64,000 bases of DNA from Methanobacterium_B sp963703015. Lineage in GTDB: Archaea > Methanobacteriota > Methanobacteria > Methanobacteriales > Methanobacteriaceae. The notes below the pieces were generated by a model that did not search any database, was not told the DNA's origin, and saw only the letters and a list, made by a program, of their open reading frames with translations. The position numbers and the translations under genes are program-made. Each line of letters begins with the position of its first letter. Positions within the stretch are counted from its first letter, which is position 1. This document shows, one piece after another, positions 16,369-24,940 of the stretch. The stretch is from assembly GCA_963703015.1 (NCBI GenBank), contig OY969779.1, forward strand, positions 1,178,001-1,242,000, read 5' to 3'.

Positions 16369-18390
16369 TTAATAAGCTTTTAAAGATTTATTCACAATTT
16401 TTCCATTGTTATTGAATTTTATTGTTTTGGTTCCCTTATTAGTTACCTTTACCTTGGTTGTCAAAGAAATCGACTTTCCTGCAGGTACCTTTAAACTCCA
16501 AACTTTGGAATTTTTGTTAAACTGTGCAGGGTAGTTTGTGCTTATCCTTTTAACACCTGATGGTAAACTCATACTTACCTTAATCAGATCTGATGAATCT
16601 TTTCCAGTGTTTATAATTTTGGTTACAATAAACACATACCCTCCTTTCTTAACCTTTGAAGTACTCAAGGAATTTTTATAAGCAATTTTTACATACTTGT
16701 TTACTGTCAACTGTACTGGGTTAGAAAGGGTTGGATTTGCATTTGAACCAGTTATCTGGGCCTGAGATTTTATTGTTCCTGATTTAATTGCCACTGCATT
16801 GATGTTGATAGTCAGTGATTTTCCTGCATTTAATGTTCCGATGTTCCAAACTCCTTTTGAGTAAGTTCCCTGTGATGGTTTAGCATTGCTGTTGAAATAT
16901 GTTGAAGATACTATATTTGCTAGTTTAAGGTTGGTTGCATCTCTGTTATTTGTATTTTTCACTGTCAGAGTATATATTAAACTTTCACCGTTTTTTATGA
17001 CTTTTTTGGTTGTTGTCAACGTTGTTGAAAGTGTTATTTTTGGAATTGTTGAATCACTGACGCCATACAATGTTTTCTCTGCTGTTTTGAAGGATTGGTA
17101 TGGTGCTAATGCAAATATTGTGTTGTTGGTATTTTTGAAGCTGTACTTATTGAAATCTACAGATGCTGTTCCATTCTTTACTAAAACTGTTTGCCATACA
17201 TCTCCTTGATCTGCTGTTCCCTTGGTGGTATCATTTTTGTTTAAGAAGAATGTTACATAAAATGAACCAAATTTTGTCTGTGTAAGTCCGGTTTGAGTAT
17301 CAACGAAAGAAACTGAATATATTCCACTTGATTTTTGAGTGATATTCCCAAGCACTGCTTCACCAGACAGAACCGCTGATGGACAAAGATTTTTAACTCC
17401 ACCAAAGCATGTTTCACCGATCCATACTGGTGCCCTGACAATATCTCCAGTTCCATCATCAATGTACCTGACAACATCCCTTACTACATGTCCTGATATG
17501 AAGTTACCATCCAAAGTTTCCGTTCCATTTACAAGGGTAGTTACTCCTAGATCGTTACAGATACCATAATTACCATTTCCAAAGATGTAGTTGCTTGCTA
17601 TGTTAAGGCCATTAATTGGTGTGTCAATTTGGATTCAATAGCCATCATTTGAATTGGTAGCGTGGTTCTGTGTTATTGAGTTTGAAGTTATTGTGGTGTT
17701 GTTGCAGGATTCTAGGATATTAATGCCCATATGTTTGTTTGAAGTGATGTTATTGTTGTTAATAAGTGTGTTTGAAACGTTATTTCCAAATAATATACCA
17801 TTTTCATTGTTATTGGTTATTATATTGTTTGTAATGGAAGATAAAATGGAATTATCCAACTTTAAACCCGTGTTTGATGAATAAAGAACGTTATTGTTTA
17901 TGTTAACATTATTACTGCCTTCTACGTTGAGACCTATACCGGTTAATGAGCTGATGTTGCAATTGGATATCTTAATATTGTTTGTGTTGTTGATATTTAC
18001 AGCATAACCTTCGTTGTTGTTGTGGATGTTAAATCCTGTTAAATTGGTTCCTGAAGCTCCACCATAGATAGAAAAGGCAGTTAAATTATCAGATCCACTT
18101 GGAGTCATCATTTCGCACGAATATACTTCTGTTCCCACCGTACTGATGATGTTCAGCGGTTTATTTATCGCTAGGTTTATCATTGTGTACTGGGTTCCTG
18201 TAAACAATAGGGTGTCTCCAGGTTGGGCAGTATCAATGATTTTTTGTATGTTGGTGTTGGTTGTCATTCCATTGTCTGGCATATTTATGGTCCATACAGT
18301 TGCTGCAACGGGTCCAGTGAAAGCAAGATTTGCTATGAAAATTCCCAGGGTAAACAACAAAAATAAGCCCCATTTATTGTTTAATCTCAA
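16369..18390 (-). pseudogene. Beta-helix surface protein interrupted by one in-frame TGA
   Basis: A single reading frame of 674 codons from TTG 18390 (GAGGTG upstream) to 16369, broken only by TGA at 17635-17637. The first part (251 codons) has a signal peptide and beta-helix repeats ending NSITQNHATNSNDGY. After the TGA the same frame continues with 40 open codons (IQIDTPINGLNIASNYIFG...) into the conserved C-terminal part: an Ig-like domain, a DUF11-type repeat (GESLIYTLTVKNTNNRDATNL) and the C-terminus NKSLKAY. The identical frame and coherent protein on both sides point to a recent nonsense mutation, or possibly readthrough. It is closely similar to the neighbour at 18461, so it may be a decaying paralogue. 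Nothing in the order's biology supports selenocysteine here. Confidence 0.8.
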
Positions 18391-18460
18391 TTTTAAACAC
18401 CTCTAAAAAAATTATTTTTGTATTCAATCAAAAAAAATAAAATAAATGGTCTTAGGACCA

Positions 18461-20263
18461 TTAGTATGCTTTGAAGGATTTGGACTGTGTTTTACCGTTT
18501 AATGTAAATTTCACAGTTTTGGTTCCCTTAGATGTAACCTTTACCTTGGTGGTAAATTGCATTTTAGCCCCTTTCTGAATCTTGAAAGTCCAGGAGTGGT
18601 TTTTATTGTTGTAAGTGGCCTTTTGATTTACACTTACTATTTTCGCACCTCTTGGTAATGTCATCTTAAGAGTTACTGGATTAGATATATCTTTTCCAGT
18701 GTTGGTTATTGTGGTTGTTAGGGATACCATTCTACCAATCTTTGCCTTGGAAGCACTGATTGTGTTTGAAGATCTTATAACGACATTTTTCTGGATTGTC
18801 TTTTGTATAACATTTGATGTTGCTTTGAGGTTTCCATTTGCTGTAGCTATGGCTTGTGAGCTTGTTACTCCAGATTTTATTGCTGTTGCTGTTACAACTA
18901 GTGATGCCGTATTTCCAGAATTTAAACTACCTATGTTCCAAATTCCGTTAGCATAACTTCCAAGTGATGCATATGTTGTTGCGCTTGAGAAGAAGGAACT
19001 TTTTAGAATATTTGAAACCAATACATTTGTTGCATTGCTTGTTCCAATGTTTCTAACTGTTATGGTGTAAGTTGTTTTGTCTCCAGTTTTCATTGCTGCT
19101 GAACCAATTGTACCTTTGATTGTGAGGTTTCCATAAACTGGTTTAGGAGGTTGAACCTGTGGTGTAGATGAGTCTAAAGTGAAGTTTAAGGCCTGACCCT
19201 GAGAGTACAGTACGACATATCCTTTTGAAACATTGTTTACAGTGTTGTTTACTCCAACAATGGAATTACCAGTACCATTTCCAATGAAAAGTCCCTGACC
19301 TGCCTGGTTATCAACACCTACTGCTGCTCCTATGATGTTTTTGAAGGTGTTACCAATGATCTGAATGTCATCGATCACACTTAAAGGACCGTGTGCATAA
19401 GAGTTTTTGATGTAAATAGCGTCCCCGGATGCTTTCTGTGCAGAGTTGTTTCCCCATCCATTAATGAATGTGTTGTTTATTACGTAAGTTTGACTTGCAG
19501 CCTTTTCAATACCCAAACCTTCATAGAAACCATTGATCATGTTGTTTTTGACTGTTATGTTGGATACTCCGCCTCCCCAGAATGCGGCGTTGATGTTGTT
19601 TAATAGATTACTGTTTTCAATAGTGATATTGGTTGCTGCAGAAGCCATGGATACACCATCAGCACATCCAGTTATTGTTGAGTTGTTAACTGTAAGGTTG
19701 TTTCCATTCATTATATGGAATCCGTAACAGTATCCATAGTTATCTGTGAATGTGCAGTTGTTAATTAGAATATTCTTTGCATTATCGTTGTAAACAGCTG
19801 CTTTACCATTATGTGATGTTACGTTTTGTATTACAACATCTGAAACACTACTAAGGTCAATTGCATATCCTGTGGATCCCAATTTACCTGGGCTGACTGT
19901 TACGTTGTTGTCTAACAAGTTGAATTCAAATCCATTGAATATTGAACCAGATCCATCTGTATCTCCAGGGTTCGTAACAGTAAATATAGATTTGTTTGTT
20001 GCATTAAGACCATTAATTACTGCTCCGTTACCCACTAAATTTAGTGTATGGTTTATAATTAAATTAATATCATTATATGTTCCTGGAGCAAAGTTTATAG
20101 TGTCTCCATCATTTCCCCCGTCTATTAACGCTTGTATCTGTGCGTTACTTGATCCTGCAGGTATCTGAATAGTTTTTACAGTTACTGGAGCAGCTGAAAC
20201 TGTTCCAATTGCAAGAGTAGCCAGAACTAAAAAAAGCGTTAATGTAGCAATTTTAGTTTTCAT
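18461..20263 (-). CDS. Cell-surface beta-helix protein with DUF11-type C-terminal domains
   Basis: A 600-residue secreted protein: signal peptide ending near TVSAAPV, then a parallel beta-helix (about residues 30-340, with NDINLIINHTLNLVGNG opening and NITIENSNLLNN-type turns), then DUF11-like repeats (GDKTTYTITVRNIGTSNATNV and SLTTTITNTGKD) and the C-terminus SKSFKAY. There is no C-terminal membrane helix, so attachment is by another route. The last 50 residues match those of the interrupted gene at 16369, including the terminal KS-KAY. GGGGGAA precedes ATG 20263. Likely an adhesin-like or wall-associated protein. Confidence 0.85.
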   Translation of the reverse strand: MKTKIATLTLFLVLATLAIGTVSAAPVTVKTIQIPAGSSNAQIQALIDGGNDGDTINFAPGTYNDINLIINHTLNLVGNGAVINGLNATNKSIFTVTNPGDTDGSGSIFNGFEFNLLDNNVTVSPGKLGSTGYAIDLSSVSDVVIQNVTSHNGKAAVYNDNAKNILINNCTFTDNYGYCYGFHIMNGNNLTVNNSTITGCADGVSMASAATNITIENSNLLNNINAAFWGGGVSNITVKNNMINGFYEGLGIEKAASQTYVINNTFINGWGNNSAQKASGDAIYIKNSYAHGPLSVIDDIQIIGNTFKNIIGAAVGVDNQAGQGLFIGNGTGNSIVGVNNTVNNVSKGYVVLYSQGQALNFTLDSSTPQVQPPKPVYGNLTIKGTIGSAAMKTGDKTTYTITVRNIGTSNATNVLVSNILKSSFFSSATTYASLGSYANGIWNIGSLNSGNTASLVVTATAIKSGVTSSQAIATANGNLKATSNVIQKTIQKNVVIRSSNTISASKAKIGRMVSLTTTITNTGKDISNPVTLKMTLPRGAKIVSVNQKATYNNKNHSWTFKIQKGAKMQFTTKVKVTSKGTKTVKFTLNGKTQSKSFKAY

Positions 20264-20821
20264 AAAATTCCCCCGATTACTTTAAAATGTTATTCCATCT
20301 ATTTAGTTTCCAAAAAAAAATCGGAATTTCTATTGATAAGGATTAATTTATAACTCGCCATATTTTTGTGTACTTCCCCCCAATATAAATTGTTTAATTA
20401 AATCCAAATCAATTAATTTTTAATATTAACCGATATGAAATTAACTATAAATCGATGCAGTGAAAGACTATGTAATAACAATATATAAATATATGGAATT
20501 TAACTGAACTGTAAACACATTAATAGTTTCACTTTTCCATTATAAATTAAATTAAATCTTAAATGTTATTAAGGAAAGTGTATAGTCCTTAAATTTCTGA
20601 TAAAGACAATAAATCTGATTTAGAAATCTGAATCTATTTAATAATAACTATTTCAAAAATTAACTGAAAAATCACTCATTAAATTTAAATATAGATTAAA
20701 TAACAATTATTGATTTTCACAATCCTATTTAAATACTGGGAAAATTTTTAACAAATTAATTGAAACGTATAAATATGAATATCGTTAATTTTATTTAAAT
20801 ACAATTAGAAAGGAGAATCAT
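20264..20821. other. AT-rich intergenic region
   Basis: 558 bases of very AT-rich DNA between divergent genes. It should hold both promoters: ATATATAAATATATGG-like sequence near 20480 and TATAAATA near 20768 before the methyltransferase. I see no ORF, RNA gene or strong repeat. Confidence 0.5.
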
Positions 20822-21436
20822 ATGTCAAACAAAACAGGCTTAATGCCATTCAATGGTCACAGGATCCAGGGCAGATCAAGTGAATCATTCATAGATGCCC
20901 GTGAAGTTATTTCACGTTTGAAACTCAAGGGTGATGAAGTATTTCTAGATGCAGGATGTGGTGATGGACACACTGCATTTGAAGCCTATGATATATTGAA
21001 CAATGATGCAATTATCTACGCATTAGATATTTACGAACCATCGATCCAAGATATTGAATCTGACATTGAAAAAAAGAATATTGTAAGAATGGTACCAATT
21101 CTCGGTAATATAGCAGGAGACATCCCTTTACCAGACAACACAGTAGATATAACGTTGATGATCAATGTTTTCCATGGATTTGTAGCACAAGAAAATGTTC
21201 ATGAAGCAGTTGAAGAATTGAAACGGATCACTAAACCTGGTGGAAAGATTGCTATAATGGACTACAAAAAACAGGAAACCAAATATGGGCCGCCATTTTT
21301 TGTCAGACAGTCCCCTGAAGAGTTGGAAGATCTGTTTAAAGGACATGATTTAAAACTATCAGAAGTCGACAACAATATTGGAGAAACCCTTGAAGATGGT
21401 AGTAAATCTCATTATCTTGTGATATTTGAAAAATAA
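20822..21436 (+). CDS. Class I SAM-dependent methyltransferase (UbiE/Methyltransf_11 type)
   Basis: A 204-residue soluble enzyme with methyltransferase motif I VFLDAGCGDGHTAFEA near residue 40, an acidic residue in ALDIYEPSI, NTVDITLMINVFHGF at motif IV and ITKPGGKIAIMDYKK at the conserved post-motif. AAGGAG precedes ATG 20822. Family members of this size in methanogens act on varied small molecules or metal-bound substrates, and the sequence does not tell which. It is followed after 40 bases by a tiny ribbon-helix-helix gene on the same strand. Confidence 0.85.
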   Translation: MSNKTGLMPFNGHRIQGRSSESFIDAREVISRLKLKGDEVFLDAGCGDGHTAFEAYDILNNDAIIYALDIYEPSIQDIESDIEKKNIVRMVPILGNIAGDIPLPDNTVDITLMINVFHGFVAQENVHEAVEELKRITKPGGKIAIMDYKKQETKYGPPFFVRQSPEELEDLFKGHDLKLSEVDNNIGETLEDGSKSHYLVIFEK

Positions 21437-21476
21437 ACTCCATTTCATTAATGCAATGAATCTAACTGGTGATTAA

Positions 21477-21629
21477 ATGGACAAACAAATAACCATGAAA
21501 ATACCTGAAGAGATGTACTCTGACCTTAAAAAATTAGCAAACCAGAAGGATAATATTCCCATGGCAAATTTAATAAGAAGGGCCATCGATGATTACTTGA
21601 GAAAAAATAGATTGAAGGGAAATTTATGA
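21477..21629 (+). CDS. Small ribbon-helix-helix (CopG/Arc-type) protein
   Basis: A 50-residue ORF: ATG 21477, TGA 21627-21629. The protein starts MDKQITMKIPEEMYSDLKKL and ends RAIDDYLRKNRLKGNL. The pattern, a short beta strand (QITMKIP), helix A with EEMYSDLKKLA, a turn, and helix B with MANLIRRAIDDYL, is the ribbon-helix-helix fold of dimeric DNA-binding proteins. GGTGAT at 21468-21473 supports the start. It could regulate the preceding methyltransferase or its own expression, or be the antitoxin half of a pair, but no toxin gene is adjacent. Confidence 0.75.
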   Translation: MDKQITMKIPEEMYSDLKKLANQKDNIPMANLIRRAIDDYLRKNRLKGNL

Positions 21630-21980
21630 AGATACAGTATTCAGTCTAATCAAACTTCAAATCTTGTAATGAACAGTGAGATATTAAGGCTCAAGACTTG
21701 TGTTATTATTATAATATTTGCATCCAGCAGGAAATCTGAATACGTACCATATTAATCAATATTTTAGTTTTAATAGTAATTTTTAGATTATGATCAATGA
21801 TATCTCGATGTGAAAAAAACACAAACCACCAATAAATGGCTTTTAAAACATGTATAACCTATATATCAACTTATTTAACAATAACTAGTACAATTTTCAA
21901 TCGAAAGGTCATTTTTAGCATGAGATACCTTTTTAAATCCTGAAGTATATAGTAACATACATAAAAGTAGAGGTGATAAT
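21630..21980. other. Intergenic region before mop
   Basis: AT-rich. It holds the presumed mop promoter (TTTTTAAA near 21930) and a GAGGTGAT ribosome binding site. I see no TCGATA/TATCGA operator and no further gene. Confidence 0.4.
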
Positions 21981-22190
21981 ATGAAAATTAGTGCAAGGAA
22001 TGTGTTTGATGGTGAAGTTAAAAACATAGAAGTTGGAGCAATAATGGCAAACGTGAAAATTGAAGTCACATCTCCTGAAATCATTACTGCAATAATAACC
22101 AAGGAATCCATTGAAAAGCTTGGCCTCAAAGAGGGAGATAAAGTCTCCGCAATAATTAAATCCACTGAAGTCATGGTTGCAAAGGATTAA
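21981..22190 (+). CDS. mop: Molbindin (Mop, TOBE-domain molybdate/tungstate-binding protein)
   Basis: A 69-residue single TOBE domain: SARNVFDGEVKNIEVGAIMANVKIEV, then ITKESIEKLGLKEGDKVSAIIKSTEVMVAKD. Such proteins form hexamers that store or buffer molybdate or tungstate. The oxyanion-binding features S-A-R-N and the K-S-T-E-V-M segment are visible. GAGGTGAT precedes ATG 21981. It stands alone with a T-rich stretch after the stop. The neighbours downstream (site C, polyferredoxin, ModE, WtpA) make this a Mo/W locus. Confidence 0.93.
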   Translation: MKISARNVFDGEVKNIEVGAIMANVKIEVTSPEIITAIITKESIEKLGLKEGDKVSAIIKSTEVMVAKD

Positions 22191-22498
22191 CCATTATTTA
22201 TTACTATTTTTTTAAATTTTTAAGTCATATCCCATTCATCAAATTTCTAATTTATTACCATTAAGGTATGTAATATTTGTTTTAAATTCGATTTAGCATA
22301 TTCAACCTATCCTTTATATACCTAAATAAAATTTAATTTCATTATTTAAATATTTATTTATTTAATTGATAATTAGTTATTATTTAAACATATAAAACAA
22401 TATTAAACCTTTAATTCATAATCTTAATCAAATTATCCTCCTAAATCTAATTTTAATCAGATATTTAACTCTTTATTAATGAGAATATGAAGATTAAA
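22191..22498. other. AT-rich intergenic region
   Basis: Begins with a T-rich run (about 22205-22220) that probably terminates mop. The rest is very AT-rich with several TATTTAAATA-like stretches. No gene or convincing RNA structure was seen before the operator at 22499. Confidence 0.4.
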
Positions 22499-22524
22499 TC
22501 GATATGTTTATATGTACTTATCGA
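22499..22524 (+). promoter_or_regulatory. Palindromic operator enclosing a TATA box (site C, ModE-like)
   Basis: TCGATA (22499-22504), 14 bases containing TTTATATG, then TATCGA (22519-22524): the same architecture as the sites at 1176 and 26296. Predicted transcription start is near 22537, about 40 bases before the ferredoxin start at 22579. This places the ferredoxin and polyferredoxin genes under the same control as the two candidate small RNAs. Confidence 0.75.
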
Positions 22525-22578
22525 ATATCTGTTAATATAAGATCAAATTATGATGAGTTTAAGATTAGAGGTGAGATC

Positions 22579-22770
22579 ATGCCAGTAACAATAGACACAG
22601 AAAAGTGCGGTAAAATTCAAAACTGCCCTGGAGAAGGACTTTGCATTAAAATATGTGAAAAAGGGGCTCTTGTTGAAAAAGATGGAGATGTTGAATTAGT
22701 GCCTGAGAATTGCGATGACTGCGATTTATGTATCCAGAACTGTCCAAACCAAGCAATTTCAAAGGTATGA
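22579..22770 (+). CDS. 4Fe-4S ferredoxin-like protein
   Basis: A 63-residue iron-sulfur protein beginning MPVTIDTEKCGK. The first cluster region is irregular (CGKIQNCPGEGLCIKICEKGA), the second is regular (CDDCDLCIQNCPNQA), so it could hold two 4Fe-4S clusters. The ATG at 22579 has GAGGTGA at 22568-22574; an in-frame ATG at 22504 lies inside the operator and upstream of the predicted transcript start and is rejected. The stop is 17 bases before the polyferredoxin, so both form one operon. Likely an electron carrier for a Mo/W enzyme. Confidence 0.85.
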   Translation: MPVTIDTEKCGKIQNCPGEGLCIKICEKGALVEKDGDVELVPENCDDCDLCIQNCPNQAISKV

Positions 22771-22787
22771 ATGGGTGAGGAGATAAT

Positions 22788-23792
22788 ATGAGTTCTTTAG
22801 AGAGGAATGGAGATGAAATTCGTTCCCTAAAACATAACAATGAAAAATGTGTTGGTTGTGGAATATGCTCAAGTATATGCCCAACTAAGTCCATCAATAA
22901 TGGACCAGTACTACCAATAGCACGTGGTCTAGTAGATATGGACTACATTAACATTAATAAAAATAGTTGTTGTTTATGCGGGCTTTGCGCAGCAGCATGT
23001 CCATTTGATGCTCTTGAATTTAAAATTGATGGCGAAAACATTAAAGAAATGGATGAATATCCAAAATGGATTAAAGATGCAGCCATTGATTCTGAAGCAT
23101 GTATTTACTGTAAATCTTGTGAAACTGCATGTCCACAGGACGCCATCCGAGTACAAAGAACCCTTCCAAAACGAGAAGATCTTGTAATTGGAGAGATCGG
23201 AGTGGACCAAGACAAATGTATCAGCTGCAAAATCTGTGAAGAACTTTGTCCAGGCGATGCAATTACAGTTCAAAAAACCGGACGAAATGAATATGAAACA
23301 GTTGTTGACGAGGATAAATGCGTATACTGTTTAGTATGTAAGAGAGCATGTCCAACAGATGCAATTAAAGCCGTGTGTAGTTCATGTGCTTATCAAGATT
23401 ATAAATTTGACCCTGAAACATTCAAAACTCAGGGTAACACAATTTTAAATCCTGATTCATGTGTTAACTGTGGATGGTGTCAGGAGATATGTCCAGTAGA
23501 TGCTGCGGTTGTAACTAAACCATTCGAAGGAGAAGCTTCCTTTGATGATGAAGCAGAATGTAAAGGGGATTCATGTCATGCCTGCCAAGATGTCTGTCCC
23601 TGTAACGCCATTGAAATTGTTGATGGCCAATCTGTGATAGATCAAAGGGTCTGTGTGTTATGTGGTGCTTGTGCAAATGTCTGCCCACAAAAATGTATCC
23701 AGATCAACAGGACCAAGATCAACCTTGAAAATGTACGTTCCAAATCATGGAACAACATACTTTCCAATTTAACTTCAGGAACTGGGAAGTAA
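22788..23792 (+). CDS. Polyferredoxin, FwdF/FmdF-like
   Basis: A 334-residue electron-transfer protein with eight 4Fe-4S motifs, from CVGCGICSSICP near residue 22 through CCLCGLC, CIYCKSC, CISCKIC, CVYCLVC, CVNCGWC and CHACQDVCPC to CVLCGACANVCP. Each regular motif is CX2CX2CX3C followed by Pro. It is a paralogue of FwdF at 32747-33790, with the same length and motif order, and both end in a KSW segment. In formylmethanofuran dehydrogenase, FwdF wires redox centres between Fwd and the heterodisulfide reductase supercomplex. A second copy under a Mo/W-type operator suggests a metal-dependent isoform. No fmd catalytic genes follow. Confidence 0.92.
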   Translation: MSSLERNGDEIRSLKHNNEKCVGCGICSSICPTKSINNGPVLPIARGLVDMDYININKNSCCLCGLCAAACPFDALEFKIDGENIKEMDEYPKWIKDAAIDSEACIYCKSCETACPQDAIRVQRTLPKREDLVIGEIGVDQDKCISCKICEELCPGDAITVQKTGRNEYETVVDEDKCVYCLVCKRACPTDAIKAVCSSCAYQDYKFDPETFKTQGNTILNPDSCVNCGWCQEICPVDAAVVTKPFEGEASFDDEAECKGDSCHACQDVCPCNAIEIVDGQSVIDQRVCVLCGACANVCPQKCIQINRTKINLENVRSKSWNNILSNLTSGTGK

Positions 23793-23797
23793 TATTC

Positions 23798-23823
23798 TAT
23801 TTTTTTTTAATTATTTTTTTTTA
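23798..23823 (+). terminator. Oligo-T terminator of the polyferredoxin operon
   Basis: Two runs of nine T residues (about 23800-23808 and 23814-23822) starting seven bases after the stop codon; the strongest T tract in the window. Confidence 0.6.
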
Positions 23824-23997
23824 ATGTATGAAATCATTTTTTAAAAGCTTTTTTGGTTTAAATTATTGTTCAAATCAAATTTAACTATCCAATCAACTCT
23901 TGGTAAATTATTATTTAATTAACTGACATCAGCACAACCTTTAGTCTATGATAACTTTATAAACTTTCCTAACATAAAATACAGTAGGAGGTCTGAA

Positions 23998-24690
23998 ATG
24001 GACAGAACAAAGAATGGACCACAATACAGGCTCAAATTTGATGATAAAATAATATTATTGAATAAAAAGAAGTTTAATTTATTAGAAAATATTGATGAGT
24101 GCGGTTCCATAATGAAGGCATCCAAAAAGGTGAACATCCCCTACAGAAGTGCACTTAAATATATTGAAGAACTTGAAAATGAAAGTAATAAAAGCATAGT
24201 ATCGACCCAAAGAGGTGGAAAAGGTGGAGGTGGAGAAAGTAAACTCACCGAAAACGGCAAATCTATCTTGAAAGAGTACAGAAAAGTAGAAAGTATTCTA
24301 AAGATGCACGACGATGTTAATGAAATTGAAAGTAATATCGTTGATATTGATCAAAAAAATAAAATTGCCAATATTAAACTCAACAATGAAAATGTTGTTC
24401 TTCCACTCAGGGGAAACTTCGAAGTAGGAGACAGAGTTTTAGTTTTGATCAGCCCCGAAGACGTATTTGTAATGTTAGAACCTCAAGAATCCAGTGTCAG
24501 AAATATTTTCCCTGGAAAAATAATAGGGATGGAACTTAAAAACCATCTTGTACGCTTAAATGTTGATACTGGTGAAATAACTCTCTTTGTTGATGTAACA
24601 GAATATTCAAGAGAAAAATTAAATCTAACCCTAGGTAAAGATATTTATATCGGCTTTAAAGCAGCAGCAATTGCCATGGTTAAAATTTAA
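23998..24690 (+). CDS. ModE-like molybdate/tungstate-responsive regulator
   Basis: A 230-residue DNA-binding protein. Residues about 20-90 form the LysR-like winged helix of ModE (NLLENIDECGSIMKASKKVNIPYRSALKYIEELE, then RGGKGGGGESKLTENG, the Gly-rich wing). Two TOBE-like segments follow, NIVDIDQKNKIANIKLNNENVVLPL and RNIFPGKIIGMELKNHLVRLNVDTG, for oxyanion binding. The architecture equals E. coli ModE, which binds DNA as a dimer when loaded with molybdate. GGAGGT upstream fixes ATG 23998. It is the natural candidate to bind the three TCGATA/TATCGA palindromes. Its own promoter carries no such site. Confidence 0.92.
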   Translation: MDRTKNGPQYRLKFDDKIILLNKKKFNLLENIDECGSIMKASKKVNIPYRSALKYIEELENESNKSIVSTQRGGKGGGGESKLTENGKSILKEYRKVESILKMHDDVNEIESNIVDIDQKNKIANIKLNNENVVLPLRGNFEVGDRVLVLISPEDVFVMLEPQESSVRNIFPGKIIGMELKNHLVRLNVDTGEITLFVDVTEYSREKLNLTLGKDIYIGFKAAAIAMVKI

Positions 24691-24786
24691 TTAATTGTTC
24701 ACCCAAAAATTTTTATTTTGATTATTATTTTGATTTTCTTAAAATTGCCTGCAAATATGATACCTTACTATCAAAAATTTGTGAAA

Positions 24787-24865
24787 GTTTTATGGCCAAA
24801 TTTGTTCTTTTTCATAAAACGCCGGGAACATGACGCTAAATAGATTTACAATAAAAATTTAGGCG
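24787..24865. promoter_or_regulatory. Two consecutive inverted repeats upstream of the tungstate-binding protein gene
   Basis: GTTTTATG (24787-24794) pairs perfectly with CATAAAAC (24813-24820). CGCTAAA (24834-24840) pairs with TTTAGGCG (24858-24865) with one bulged base. They lie 75-155 bases before the start at 24941, upstream of the likely TATA boxes, so they could be operators or structures in the tail of the modE transcript. Function unknown. Confidence 0.35.
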
Positions 24866-24940
24866 AAATGTTCAAATAATCATATTGATAATAATTATAT
24901 GACATAAATATATCTAATCTGATCACACGGGAGGGTGAGA

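Noticed and set aside
17635..17637. TGA as selenocysteine or recoded codon
   Set aside because: The residue is in a surface beta-helix, not a redox site, and no SECIS-like structure is evident; Methanobacteriales are not known to use selenocysteine.
20766..20790. ACGTAT...ATATCGT near-palindrome before the methyltransferase gene
   Set aside because: It resembles the 26-base operator but has a shorter spacing (19 instead of 24 bases between CG pairs) and lacks TCGATA/TATCGA arms.
22504..22578. In-frame upstream ATG extending the ferredoxin gene to 22504
   Set aside because: It lies inside the palindromic operator and upstream of the predicted transcription start; GAGGTGA supports ATG 22579 instead.
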